Part shown: in pieces, positions 48,021 to 56,937 of the stretch
How positions within the stretch are numbered: position 1 is the first letter of the stretch
How the letters are laid out: every line of letters starts with the position of its first letter
NCBI RefSeq assembly: GCF_023282985.1
Contig: NZ_JAGQDC010000008.1
Span: 1 to 64,000, forward strand
DNA: 64,000 nucleotides
Source of the DNA: Serratia silvae
GTDB lineage: Bacteria > Pseudomonadota > Gammaproteobacteria > Enterobacterales > Enterobacteriaceae
Reading direction: 5' to 3'
Notes under the pieces: generated by a model
Seen by the model: only the letters and a program-made list of their open reading frames with translations
Databases searched by the model: none
What the model was told of the DNA's origin: nothing
Translations under genes and position numbers: made by a program

Positions 48021-48821
48021 ATGAAATACACCATAAATTTAATCGTTGTCTTCGATCCAGAGTATCGAACACTCGCGTTAAACAATAATAATCAGACGAC
48101 TCTTGAGCTCTCAAAACCCTCTTGTCGAGTACTTAATGAGTTTATCAAAAACAACGGTAATACTTTATCTCGTGATTCGTTACTGAAAAATGCGTGGGAG
48201 GATTATGGTTTTCCTGCTTCCAACGCTGGCTTGAACAATTGCATCAGTGATTTGAGAAAATCATTTGTTAGCCTGGGGTTAGAAAAACCCATCATTATAA
48301 CCCTACCAAAAATAGGGTTTAGAATGGAAGCAGATATCCACCCCACACCAAAACAAAAAGCCGACACCAAGATAAAGAAAGTCGAACAAGTGGTGACGAA
48401 ACCAGAGAAGGTAGGGGCTCTTAAAGAGGAAAAGTCCGTCGGTACTCTCCCACTGGCCATGCCAGATAAATTGACCATAAAAACCATAATGATACCTATC
48501 CTGGCACTGGTGGGAATATTGGGTATCATCGGCCTGTATTTACTACTTTGGACACCCTCAACTCAGTTAAAATTGATTGGTTCCTATAAACAATGTGATA
48601 TTTACTCTATCAGAAAAGACCCTGTCCCCGGCTCAGAACTTAGGGCAAAAAAGATACTGGAGTCAGAAAATCTGGATTGCGACCTGGTCGAGCAAGATAT
48701 TTTTTATACTGAAGAGCGGCCCGATAACGAACTATTGAAGATAACTTTTCTGGCCGCCTGTCAAAAAGACCAAACTGAAGGCGATTATCAGCATTGCAAA
48801 ATTTTTAAAACCATTGAGTAA
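48021..48821 (+). CDS. Membrane-bound winged-helix regulator (ToxR/CadC/MarT type)
   Basis: A 266-residue one-component regulator. The N-terminal OmpR-like winged helix covers residues 1-105 (LSRDSLLKNAWEDYGFPASNAGLNNCISDLRKSF and IITLPKIGFRMEADI). A charged linker (106-150), one membrane helix (about 155-177) and a periplasmic part with three cysteines follow. It acts from the inner membrane on nearby promoters, here most likely the divergent fimbrial operon. The next gene (FidL-like) starts 6 nt later. The A/T-rich coding sequence contrasts with its neighbours and suggests transfer. Confidence 0.88.
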   Translation: MKYTINLIVVFDPEYRTLALNNNNQTTLELSKPSCRVLNEFIKNNGNTLSRDSLLKNAWEDYGFPASNAGLNNCISDLRKSFVSLGLEKPIIITLPKIGFRMEADIHPTPKQKADTKIKKVEQVVTKPEKVGALKEEKSVGTLPLAMPDKLTIKTIMIPILALVGILGIIGLYLLLWTPSTQLKLIGSYKQCDIYSIRKDPVPGSELRAKKILESENLDCDLVEQDIFYTEERPDNELLKITFLAACQKDQTEGDYQHCKIFKTIE

Positions 48822-48827
48822 ACTGAA

Positions 48828-49307
48828 ATGAAAAAAATTATTGGCGCAGCGTTACTCTTTATCGTCCTACTGATGTGCCTGTGGTACTTCAACGTTCATC
48901 ATCAGGGTAGAAAGCCTTTCCGCTGCGATACTCAACAATTGTCGTTACAGGTGAAAGCAAAAAGTAATATTGTACTTAAGGCAAGCTCTACCATCATATT
49001 TTCATCATCAAAATCCGGCATGTTTTACATCACCGGTTCGATCAAAGAAAATGACACCCGCTATCTGCTGGATCGCAACATCACCTTCTCCATCACGCCA
49101 TCAGAAATAAAGGGGGGTAACAATGTCCAATTCACTCATGAACAAGTCCATCCCGCCGACAACACGCCGGGCAACGTCTGGCGAAATTATGTCATGCCGG
49201 AGATTGAACTCGTTGATGTTTATACGGAAGTAGTGCCCTTATTCCACAACGCATTATTAATTAGGGGATTTAGCAATCCGTTCCTGGTCTGCATAAAGCA
49301 GGACTAA
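48828..49307 (+). CDS. FidL-like single-pass membrane protein
   Basis: A 159-residue protein with an N-terminal membrane helix (residues 4-23) and a periplasmic domain. Small proteins of this form lie beside MarT-type regulators, as with marT-fidL in Salmonella SPI-3, and ToxS beside ToxR plays a partner role. Visible here: SGMFYITGSIKENDTRYLLDRNITFSI and NVWRNYVMPEIELVDVYTEV, plus two periplasmic cysteines. It is read in the same operon as 48021-48821. A role in stabilising or sensing for the regulator is inferred, not shown. Confidence 0.72.
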   Translation: MKKIIGAALLFIVLLMCLWYFNVHHQGRKPFRCDTQQLSLQVKAKSNIVLKASSTIIFSSSKSGMFYITGSIKENDTRYLLDRNITFSITPSEIKGGNNVQFTHEQVHPADNTPGNVWRNYVMPEIELVDVYTEVVPLFHNALLIRGFSNPFLVCIKQD

Positions 49308-49344
49308 CACCTCCACTGAGCTGCTACCACGCTTTAGTCGCAAA

Positions 49345-49375
49345 TGGCATAGCATACAGGCCTAATGCTATGCCA
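49345..49375 (+). terminator. Hairpin after the FidL-like gene
   Basis: TGGCATAGCAT-ACAGGCCTA-ATGCTATGCCA, eleven perfect pairs, about 40 nt after the stop codon. It has no T tail. Confidence 0.55.
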
Positions 49376-49481
49376 TGAAACAACCCACCAACCCAACAAC
49401 TGCCCCGTAAAGATTAAATTCTCAAGATAAAAAACCAATACAATGAGGTTAAATGAGTTAGTTTGGCATATTAAAAGCGTT

Positions 49482-49499
49482 TGTATAACATGTTATACA
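49482..49499. promoter_or_regulatory. 18-bp perfect palindrome, candidate operator
   Basis: TGTATAACATGTTATACA lies about 100 nt upstream of the LuxR-type gene start. A perfect 18-bp dyad with A/T-rich arms is typical of a dimeric repressor or activator site. The protein that binds it is not known. Confidence 0.55.
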
Positions 49500-49596
49500 G
49501 ACAAGTTACCCCCTATAGCTAACGCATTGCTTTTATAGCAACCCAAACGATCTTCGCGGTAATTGAAATAGACACAACGCTAAATGGAATTTGACC

Positions 49597-50205
49597 ATGA
49601 AGAAAAAAATAACCATCTCATTAAACGATCACGATAGCTACTTCTTAGCAGGTCTGAAGTACGGACTGATTGAATATTTTACCGATCTGCACACTCAGGT
49701 TGATTTTTTTATCGGTTACTCCGTAGATAAGCCAGATATCATTTTTCAGGCGCTGTATCAGGGTGAAAGAACCGACATCTGTCGGCACTTTCCTGCTGAC
49801 GCACCTCAACCGCTCTATTTTGTGATACGTGATAAAGCTGAAAGGCGCTTTACTCCTCCCATCCGCTGTATCGCCAAGAGTAGTACGCTATACCGTAACC
49901 AAAGCCTCGGCGACATGCTGGGGATGGTAAAAGTAGCCATGCAATTGCGTTCCCTGCCACCAAAAGAGGCGCACCATTACTGCCCAGCCTGCCATCGTCA
50001 GAGCCTGACCGAACGAGAGCGCCAAGTTCTGTATTATCTGCGGCAAGGGATTAGCCAATCGCAGACGGCACGTATTCTGGAACTGAAAGTTAAAACGGTG
50101 CATTCACATAAACGCACTGCGATGAAGAAACTGAACTTTACTCGCACCAGCGAACTGTTTCATTGGCTGCTGCAGGGGGGGTTAACTTTAAACTTTAACC
50201 GGTAA
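49597..50205 (+). CDS. LuxR-family (FixJ/NarL-type HTH) transcriptional regulator
   Basis: A 202-residue regulator. The ATG at 49597 (MKKKITISLNDHDSYFLAGLKYGL) is preferred over the TTG two codons earlier. The N-terminal part resembles a receiver without its phospho-aspartate pocket. The C-terminal LuxR helix-turn-helix covers about 138-195 (SLTERERQVLYYLRQGISQSQTARILELKVKTVHSHKRTAMKKL). A C-x-x-C pair precedes it (CPACH). Such orphan regulators often control fimbriae; this one sits beside the fimbrial regulators but has its own upstream region. Confidence 0.86.
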   Translation: MKKKITISLNDHDSYFLAGLKYGLIEYFTDLHTQVDFFIGYSVDKPDIIFQALYQGERTDICRHFPADAPQPLYFVIRDKAERRFTPPIRCIAKSSTLYRNQSLGDMLGMVKVAMQLRSLPPKEAHHYCPACHRQSLTERERQVLYYLRQGISQSQTARILELKVKTVHSHKRTAMKKLNFTRTSELFHWLLQGGLTLNFNR

Positions 50206-50251
50206 TTGCCCGCGGATCGCGCAACTGCGCCGCTAAGTGCATCTCGTTGTC

Positions 50252-50276
50252 CGCAGGGCGATCTCAGCGCCCTGCG
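50252..50276. terminator. Hairpin between convergent luxR-type gene and ABC ATPase gene
   Basis: CGCAGGGCG-ATCTCAG-CGCCCTGCG, nine perfect pairs in the 82-nt gap. No clear T tail on either strand. Confidence 0.6.
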
Positions 50277-50287
50277 TTATCACTGCT

Positions 50288-51358
50288 CTATGCCTTGGGG
50301 AAAATCCACAGATGTTCGGCGGGCAAAGACAGCGTACACATCTCTTGGCCACGGACTTCTGTGCCATAAGCTCGCACCACGAAGTCCTCTGCCACCGTGC
50401 GGAACAGATACTCCCAACGGTCACCTAGATACATGCTGGTTAGCAGAGGTAACGCGATCTGATTGCCTTGCGGATCATCCCCTAAGCGTACGCGCTCAAC
50501 GCGGATCACCGCCGTTGCTTCCTGCCCGGTGGTTAACCCAGCCCCGGCCTTCCCCCACAGCACCCAGTCTTTACCTTCGATCCGCGCGTTACCGTCACGG
50601 ATCTCCGTCACCTTGCCAAACAGACGGTTGTTGCTGCCCATAAATTCGGCGGTAAACAGCGTGGCAGGCGAGCCGTACATTTCCTGTGGCGTGCCCTGCT
50701 GTTCGATCTTGCCGTTATTGAGCAGCAGGATCCTATCGGAAATCGCCATCGCCTCGTTCTGATCGTGAGTCACCATCAGCGCAGAAAGACCCAGTTTGAT
50801 GATCAGTTCACGCAGAAACACCCGCGCTTCCTCGCGCAACTTGGCATCCAGGTTAGATAGCGGCTCATCCAGTAAGATCACCGGTGGGTTATAGACCAAC
50901 GCACGGCCAATCGCCACACGCTGCTGCTGACCACCGGAGAGTTGATGGGGATGACGCTTACCCAACTGTCCCAGACCTAGCTGTTCGAGTACCGCTTGTA
51001 CACGCTGAGTAACTTCCGCCGCAGGCGTTTTGCGTAATTTCAGCGGATAGGCCACGTTATCAAACACGGTTTTGTGGGGCCATAACGCATAGGATTGAAA
51101 CACCAGGCCCAGATTGCGTTCTTCCGCCGGGATCTCGCTGCGCGCCGTGCCATCATAAACGGTATTGTTGCCAATGACGATTTTCCCCTGGGTGGGTTTT
51201 TCCAACCCGGCCACCGCGCGCAGCAAGGTGGTTTTGCCACTGCCTGACGGCCCTAGTAATGAAACTACCTCCCCCCGTTTGAGCTGCATCGAAACGCCCT
51301 TCAATACCGGGTTATCACCGTAGGTCAGGTGCAGGTTATCTACCGAAAGCTCAATCAT
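50288..51358 (-). CDS. ABC transporter ATP-binding protein (Fe3+/AfuC type)
   Basis: Energises the import system encoded with the next two genes. The 356 residues show Walker A GPSGSGKTT at about 35, the Q-loop in FQSYALWPHKTV, signature LSGGQQQRVAIGRAL, Walker B VILLDEPLSNLD and the switch histidine in VTHDQNEA. A C-terminal TOBE domain (about 270-350) is typical of the FbpC/AfuC/PotA group. It overlaps the permease gene by 8 nt. Confidence 0.92.
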   Translation of the reverse strand: MIELSVDNLHLTYGDNPVLKGVSMQLKRGEVVSLLGPSGSGKTTLLRAVAGLEKPTQGKIVIGNNTVYDGTARSEIPAEERNLGLVFQSYALWPHKTVFDNVAYPLKLRKTPAAEVTQRVQAVLEQLGLGQLGKRHPHQLSGGQQQRVAIGRALVYNPPVILLDEPLSNLDAKLREEARVFLRELIIKLGLSALMVTHDQNEAMAISDRILLLNNGKIEQQGTPQEMYGSPATLFTAEFMGSNNRLFGKVTEIRDGNARIEGKDWVLWGKAGAGLTTGQEATAVIRVERVRLGDDPQGNQIALPLLTSMYLGDRWEYLFRTVAEDFVVRAYGTEVRGQEMCTLSLPAEHLWIFPKA

Positions 51359-53120
51359 GTATTTTCACTCCAAATCGCAGGGCAATCCCTAGTCCTAACA
51401 CGACCAGAAGGATGTTAATAAAAGAGAGCGCGGCGACAATATCAATCGCCCCCGCCGCCCACAGGGAAACCAGCATGGAACCTATGGTTTCCGTACCCGG
51501 TGACAGCAGATAGACCCCGGTGGAATATTCACGTTCGAAGATCAGGAACATCAGCAGCCAGGAACCAATCAGACCATAACGGGAGAGCGGGATCGTCACA
51601 TGGCGCGTGATCTGCCCGCGAGAGGCTCCGGTACTGCGTGCAGCCTCCTCCAACTCGGGAGCAACCTGTAACAGCGTCGATGAGATCAGCCGCAGGCCAT
51701 AAGCCATCCATACCACGGTATAAGCCAGCCAGACGCTGAAGATGGTGCTGCGCAGGGAGCGTAGCCATACCACCAGGTTTTCACGCAGCCATTCAGCGAT
51801 CGGCAACGCGGAGAGCCAACCGGCTTTTAGCGATTTATCCAGCCACATCGGCAGGAACAAGAACACCCACAGGAAGGCCAAGCCCGCCAGTAAGCCAGGC
51901 ACCGCTCGCGGCACCAGTACGCTGTAATCCAGAAAACGGGTCACGCCGTCAGGTTTACGGTGCATCGCAATGCCGATAAACAGATAACAGACCACCGCCA
52001 GCGCACCACCGAACACCCCAATCGCCATCGAGTTGACAATCGCCCGCAGCAGGTTGGGTTGCTGCCAAATGGTGCGGAAGGTGTTGAGTGACAGCTCATC
52101 CCAAATGGAAACCCCGACACCCCAGTTGGAGATAAAGGCGCGCAACACCACGCCCACCAGCGGAACACCGATGGTCACGGTAAGCCACAAGACCACCACG
52201 CCACCCGCGACCCAGCGCCATTTACCCAATGGCAATGCGCGGGCCTGCGAGGCTTTTCCCTTGACCGTAACAAAGCGGTTGGCGGTACGCATCAGACGCC
52301 GTTGCAGCATCACCAACGGAATGGTAATGCAGATCAATACCACCGCCACCGCCGCCATCAGATGGTAAGACGGCGTACCCAGCTTGTTGGTCAGTTGATA
52401 CAGGTAAGTCGCCAGCACCAGGTTGCCTTCCGGATCGCCCAGCACCAGCATCAGCCCAAACACTTCCAGCCCAAGGAAGAACAGCAAGACGCTGGCATAC
52501 AGGATCGACGGGCGTACCATGGGCAAGCTGACGGCGGTCATCACCTGTAGCGGAGAAGCCCCGGCGGTGCGTGCGGCCTCTTCGACATCCGAGCCGACGC
52601 TGCGCAGCGCCGATGAAATATAGAGATAAGCGTGAGGAACATGCGTCAACCCGGCGATCACCACGATGCTACCCATCGCATAGATATTCCAGGGCACAAA
52701 GCCCAGCAAGGATTCCGCCCACAGCGAGAAGAAACCGACCGGCCCGGCGGCCACCACATAGCCAAAACCCAACACCATCGGCGAGACGAAGATCGGCACC
52801 AGGATCAGCGGTTCAATAAAGCGGCGGCCCGGCAGATCGGTTCTCACCATTAAAAACGCCAGCACGCCGCCCAACGGAATGGAGATGACCACCAGGCCAA
52901 ATGCCAGAATAAACCCGCTTTTCAGCGCCTTGTAGAAATCGGGGTCGGTAAAGATAAACCGGAAAGCTTCAAGGCTGAACACCTTGGAGGGTGAGAAAAA
53001 CGGCGCGGAAAGGAAGCTTTGGATCACGATAAACGACAGTGGTACGTAGATAACCAGCGCGGTTATCAGCACCACCAAGCCGCGCGGCAGACTCTGCCAC
53101 TTGTTGCGCAATGCTTTCAT
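51351..53120 (-). CDS. ABC transporter permease, fused two-domain (Fe3+/AfuB type)
   Basis: One 589-residue polypeptide carrying both membrane domains, with about 12 helices. Each half has an EAA loop that contacts the ATPase: EEAARTAGASPLQVMTAVSLPMVRPSI (about residues 180-207) and EEAARSTGASRGQITRHVTIPLSRYGL (about 490-515). Fused permeases of this kind belong to the FbpB/SfuB/AfuB group, which move ferric iron or phosphorylated sugars. The gene lies between the ATPase and the binding-protein genes. Confidence 0.92.
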   Translation of the reverse strand: MKALRNKWQSLPRGLVVLITALVIYVPLSFIVIQSFLSAPFFSPSKVFSLEAFRFIFTDPDFYKALKSGFILAFGLVVISIPLGGVLAFLMVRTDLPGRRFIEPLILVPIFVSPMVLGFGYVVAAGPVGFFSLWAESLLGFVPWNIYAMGSIVVIAGLTHVPHAYLYISSALRSVGSDVEEAARTAGASPLQVMTAVSLPMVRPSILYASVLLFFLGLEVFGLMLVLGDPEGNLVLATYLYQLTNKLGTPSYHLMAAVAVVLICITIPLVMLQRRLMRTANRFVTVKGKASQARALPLGKWRWVAGGVVVLWLTVTIGVPLVGVVLRAFISNWGVGVSIWDELSLNTFRTIWQQPNLLRAIVNSMAIGVFGGALAVVCYLFIGIAMHRKPDGVTRFLDYSVLVPRAVPGLLAGLAFLWVFLFLPMWLDKSLKAGWLSALPIAEWLRENLVVWLRSLRSTIFSVWLAYTVVWMAYGLRLISSTLLQVAPELEEAARSTGASRGQITRHVTIPLSRYGLIGSWLLMFLIFEREYSTGVYLLSPGTETIGSMLVSLWAAGAIDIVAALSFINILLVVLGLGIALRFGVKIHD

Positions 53121-53239
53121 AGACTATCCCGTGGTGATATCCCCTGCATCCTAAGATTGCCGGGGATAGTCCTTGTTTGAACAATAAAACCGAAACTCAG
53201 GACGCTCACCAATACATCATAAGCGTCTCAATCCCGTCA

Positions 53240-54328
53240 TCACTTCGCGGCGGCAGTACGCCACTGTTTGATGTAGTCCAGGCGTTTGGCAGGTTCCAGA
53301 TATTCCAGCAGGCTTTCGTCTACCGGGATCGGTTTCAACGCCTTGCCCAACATCTGCGTCATACCGTCGATGTCGTTCTTGCCTTCGATATCGTTGCGGA
53401 TGGAGGGGATATCCGCCTTGTTAGCCAGGATGTTCTGCCCTTGCTCAGACAGCACGTAGTTCACCCACAGTTTGGCCGCATTGCTGTTGGCCGCTTCCTG
53501 GCTGATAAAGGTCACGCGTGACAACACCAGCGTGTAGTCTTTGGGATACGAGATACCGAGTGAAGGGTCGGTTTTGGCTCGCGCCTCGGCATAAGACCCC
53601 AGGATATTAAAGCCAATCAGGTTTTCGCCTGAGGAGACCCTTTCCATCATGGTGCCGGTGGAAGACTGCACGGCCAACCCGCCCTTGGCGATATCGGCCA
53701 AGGTAGCGAAGTAGTTTGGATCGGCCTTGAAGTCTTGCACCGAGAGCATAAAGCCCAAGCCCGACTTCTCGATGTCATAGGTGGTCACTTTCTTTTTGAA
53801 TTTATCCGGCTGGCTGGCAATCAGCTTAGCCAACGCAGTATGGGAGTCTGGTACCTCACCCTGCGGGATCAGACGCTTGTTGTAGATAAACACCACCGGC
53901 TCATAAGTCGTGCCATAGGCTTTATCTTTCCACACGGCCCACTTAGGCAATTGCCCCAGCTCTGGCGAGGCATATTCCAGCGCATAGTCGGTGGCCAGCT
54001 TCAGCGCGGTATCCATGGAAGAACTCCACACCACGTCACCACTAGTGCCCCCAGCCGCCTGCTCGCTGATATAGCGGTTATACAGCTCTGTGCTGTTCAT
54101 ATCGTTGTATTCTACTTTGATGCCAGGATACAGCGCTTCAAACCCCTGGATCAGTGGCCCTGCGGCTTTGGTATCCGTGGTGGAATACACCACCACCTTG
54201 CCTTCTTTTTTCGCCGCATCGACAATCTTTTGATAATCGGCCGGGTAGCCAGCCGGGAACTGCGCGAAAGCTGGAACAGAGATTAAGACGGCCGCTGCCG
54301 CCATGGATACGCCAATCTTCAAAAACAT
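53240..54328 (-). CDS. ABC transporter periplasmic substrate-binding protein (AfuA/FbpA-like)
   Basis: A 362-residue precursor with a signal peptide (ends SVPAFA). The mature protein begins with a type II binding-protein fold: GKVVVYSTTDTKAAGPLIQGFEALYPGIKVEYNDMNSTELYNRYISEQAAGGTSGDVVWSSSMDTALKL, followed by YGTTYEPVVFIYNKRLIP. The pair of adjacent tyrosines that bind iron in FbpA and SfuA is not evident, so iron is not the safe guess; AfuA-type relatives bind sugar phosphates. No Fur-box-like sequence was noticed upstream. Substrate unresolved. Confidence 0.85.
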   Translation of the reverse strand: MFLKIGVSMAAAAVLISVPAFAQFPAGYPADYQKIVDAAKKEGKVVVYSTTDTKAAGPLIQGFEALYPGIKVEYNDMNSTELYNRYISEQAAGGTSGDVVWSSSMDTALKLATDYALEYASPELGQLPKWAVWKDKAYGTTYEPVVFIYNKRLIPQGEVPDSHTALAKLIASQPDKFKKKVTTYDIEKSGLGFMLSVQDFKADPNYFATLADIAKGGLAVQSSTGTMMERVSSGENLIGFNILGSYAEARAKTDPSLGISYPKDYTLVLSRVTFISQEAANSNAAKLWVNYVLSEQGQNILANKADIPSIRNDIEGKNDIDGMTQMLGKALKPIPVDESLLEYLEPAKRLDYIKQWRTAAAK

Positions 54329-54371
54329 ACCATTAACTCCTGGTTACATTTGTAAAACCAAAAATTAACAT

Positions 54372-54413
54372 ATAGCGAATGGCGGTGGTTAAGCAATGCC
54401 GTAAATTCGCTAT
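54372..54413. promoter_or_regulatory. Spaced inverted repeat upstream of the ABC transporter operon
   Basis: ATAGCGAAT (54372-54380) and ATTCGCTAT (54405-54413), nine perfect pairs spaced by 24 nt and 44 nt or more before the binding-protein gene start. It could be two half-sites of a regulator or an mRNA leader stem. Confidence 0.4.
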
Positions 54414-54531
54414 GTTGCTGTTTTGTGATGCTGGGCGATTTTTGGACAGCAACAGCCATGATTATCCAATCATTAAGGATTTCTTAATGTTGCCTGGGCT
54501 GAGGATTGAGAAAGGTTGGTCGGCGGGGAGT

Positions 54532-54559
54532 AAAAAATAAGGGGCGAATATTCGCCCCT
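54532..54559 (-). terminator. Rho-independent terminator downstream of tktA
   Basis: On the minus strand AGGGGCGA-AT-ATTCGCCCCT is followed by TATTTTTTA. It lies beyond the ERIC element that touches the tktA stop, so the tktA transcript would include that repeat. Confidence 0.85.
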
Positions 54560-54579
54560 GACGCGCTTAAACTCAGTGT

Positions 54580-54708
54580 CTATACCCTATGGATTTCGAG
54601 TTGCAGCTAGGCGACAAGAACGTTAATCCCCAGGAGCTTACTTTGGTAAGTGACTGGGGTTAACGTTCGCAGGTAACAACGCTGCAGCTTGAAAGACGAC
54701 GGGTATTA
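54580..54708. repeat. ERIC element, full length
   Basis: About 128 bp from TATACCCTATGGATTTCGAG to CTTGAAAGACGACGGGTATTA. The central part has AATCCCCAGGAGCTTAC and GTAAGTGACTGGGG, the hallmark core of ERIC sequences. The right end overlaps the tktA stop codon (TAA at 54706-54708 on the minus strand). Such elements are transcribed and fold as long hairpins that can change mRNA stability. Confidence 0.93.
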
Positions 54709-56700
54709 TTTCACCAGCGCGTTAGCCTTGGCCACCACATTGTCGACGGTGAAGCCGAACTCTTTGAACAACAGCTCTGCCGGAGCAGACTCACCAAAGG
54801 TGGTCATGCCCACGATAGCGCCGTTCAGGCCAACATATTTGTACCAGTAATCCGCAATACCCGCTTCCACCGCTACGCGAGCAGAAACTGCCGCAGGCAG
54901 CACAGATTCACGGTAGGCCGCGTCCTGCTTGTCGAATGCGTCGGTAGACGGCATGGATACCACACGTACTTTACGCCCTTCGGCGGTCAGCTTGTCGGCA
55001 GCTTCAACGGTGATGCCCACTTCAGAACCGGTAGCAATCAGGATCACATCCGGCGTACCTGCACAGTCTTTCAGCACATAACCACCGCGATAAACGTTCG
55101 CCAATTGCTCGGCGGTACGTGGCTGCTGGGTCAGGTTCTGGCGGGAGAACACCAGCGTGGTCGGGCCATCATTGCGCTCGATGCCGTATTGCCAGGCGAT
55201 AGCCGATTCAACCTGGTCACAAGGACGCCAGGTGCTCATGTTCGGAGTCACGCGCAGGCTGGCCAACTGTTCAACCGGCTGGTGCGTCGGGCCATCTTCG
55301 CCCAGACCGATAGAGTCGTGGGTGTAGACGAACACGTTGCGGATTTTCATCAGCGCAGCCATACGCACCGCGTTACGGGCGTATTCCACGAACATCAGGA
55401 AGGTCGCAGAGTACGGCAGGAAACCACCGTGCAGCGCGATACCGTTGGTGATGGCGGTCATGCCGAATTCGCGCACGCCGTAATGGATGTAGTTACCCGC
55501 CAGATCGTCACCCAGAGACTTGGAGCCAGACCACATGGTCAGGTTGCTTGGTGCCAGATCCGCAGAACCACCGAGGAATTCAGGCAGCAGTTTGCCGAAG
55601 GCTTCCAGCGAGTTCTGTGATGCCTTACGGCTGGCGATGTTGGCTGGGTTAGCCTGCAACTGTTCAACGAATTTCTTCGCTTCCGCTTTCCAGTTGGCTG
55701 GCAGTTCACCGCTGGTGCGGCGTTTGAATTCTGCGGCCAGTTCTGGGAAGGCTTTGGTGTAGGCAGCCAGTTTCTCGTTCCAGGCGGCTTCTTTAGCCTT
55801 GCCAGCTTCTTTGGCATCCCACTGGGCATAAATGTCCTGCGGGATTTCGAAGGCAGCGTATTTCCAGCCCAATGCTTCACGGGTAGCCGCAACTTCGGCT
55901 GCGCCCAGTGGGGCACCGTGGGAATCATGGGTGCCCGCTTTATGTGGTGAACCGAAGCCAATCACAGTTTTGCACATCAGCAAGGAAGGTTTGTCGGTGA
56001 CCTTATGGGCTTCTTCAATCGCGGCTTTGATAGAGTCGCTGTTGTGGCCGTCAACGCCACGCACCACGTGCCAGCCATAGGCTTCGAATCGCTTGGCGGT
56101 ATCGTCGGTGAACCAGCCTTCTACGTGGCCGTCGATGGAGATACCGTTGTCATCATAGAACGCAGTCAGTTTGCCGAGCTTCATGGTACCGGCCAGGGAA
56201 CAGACTTCGTGAGAGATGCCTTCCATCATGCAGCCATCACCCATAAAGGCATAGGTGTGGTGGTCAACAATCTCGTGGCCCGGGCGGTTGAACTGCGCGG
56301 CCAAAGTACGTTCAGCAATGGCGAAACCGATCGCGTTGGCGATCCCCTGGCCCAGTGGACCGGTGGTGGTTTCTACGCCTGGGGTATAACCATATTCTGG
56401 GTGACCCGGAGTTTTAGAATGCAGCTGGCGGAAGTTTTCCAGCTCGCTCATCGGCAGATCGTAGCCGGTGAGGTGCAACAGGCTGTAAATCAGCATTGAG
56501 CCATGGCCGTTAGACAACACGAAACGGTCGCGGTCAGCCCAGTGCGGGTTAGTCGGGTTGTGGTTCAGGTAGTCACGCCACAGGACTTCGGCAATATCTG
56601 CCATGCCCATAGGGGCACCCGGGTGGCCGGAATTGGCTTTTTGTACGGCGTCCATGCTAAGTGCGCGAATGGCGTTGGCAAGCTCTTTACGAGAGGACAT
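54706..56700 (-). CDS. tktA: Transketolase
   Basis: Thiamine-diphosphate enzyme of the pentose phosphate pathway. The 664 residues match TktA (663). [20 protein letters not shown] is near residue 25, the diphosphate motif [12 protein letters not shown] near 155, and the pyrimidine-binding region with TGSEVGI near 525. Position next to loiP marks it as tktA rather than tktB. The stop codon lies in the edge of an ERIC element. Promoter within the 237 nt shared with divergent loiP. Confidence 0.97.
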   Translation of the reverse strand: MSSRKELANAIRALSMDAVQKANSGHPGAPMGMADIAEVLWRDYLNHNPTNPHWADRDRFVLSNGHGSMLIYSLLHLTGYDLPMSELENFRQLHSKTPGHPEYGYTPGVETTTGPLGQGIANAIGFAIAERTLAAQFNRPGHEIVDHHTYAFMGDGCMMEGISHEVCSLAGTMKLGKLTAFYDDNGISIDGHVEGWFTDDTAKRFEAYGWHVVRGVDGHNSDSIKAAIEEAHKVTDKPSLLMCKTVIGFGSPHKAGTHDSHGAPLGAAEVAATREALGWKYAAFEIPQDIYAQWDAKEAGKAKEAAWNEKLAAYTKAFPELAAEFKRRTSGELPANWKAEAKKFVEQLQANPANIASRKASQNSLEAFGKLLPEFLGGSADLAPSNLTMWSGSKSLGDDLAGNYIHYGVREFGMTAITNGIALHGGFLPYSATFLMFVEYARNAVRMAALMKIRNVFVYTHDSIGLGEDGPTHQPVEQLASLRVTPNMSTWRPCDQVESAIAWQYGIERNDGPTTLVFSRQNLTQQPRTAEQLANVYRGGYVLKDCAGTPDVILIATGSEVGITVEAADKLTAEGRKVRVVSMPSTDAFDKQDAAYRESVLPAAVSARVAVEAGIADYWYKYVGLNGAIVGMTTFGESAPAELLFKEFGFTVDNVVAKANALVK

Positions 56701-56937
56701 GTTTTACTCCAGGTCGGATTAAAAAAGCGATCAAGATTTCTATTTTCTCAGACTCGGCATTGAAACGGCAATCCCTAATACCAAATGAGAGCGAGTTCAT
56801 CATTAAACGGCACGTTCGGAACACATTTCGGAATAACACTATTTCGGCCTGGCCTGTCGTACACTAGGCTGTGCGCAGCAATAATAGCAACAGACTATGG
56901 CACAATTCCCCCATTACTATCACAGGAAGATAGCGTT

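Larger units (their letters stand above)
54329..54705. other. Intergenic region between the binding-protein gene and tktA
   Basis: About 375 nt. It holds the promoter region of the ABC operon with an inverted repeat at 54372-54413, the tktA terminator at 54532-54559 and a full ERIC element at 54580-54708. No gene is seen. Confidence 0.6.

Noticed and set aside
54329-54480. Fur box before the ABC transporter
   Set aside because: GATTATCCAATCATTAAGG near 54460 has a weak resemblance only; arms do not match the 19-bp Fur consensus.
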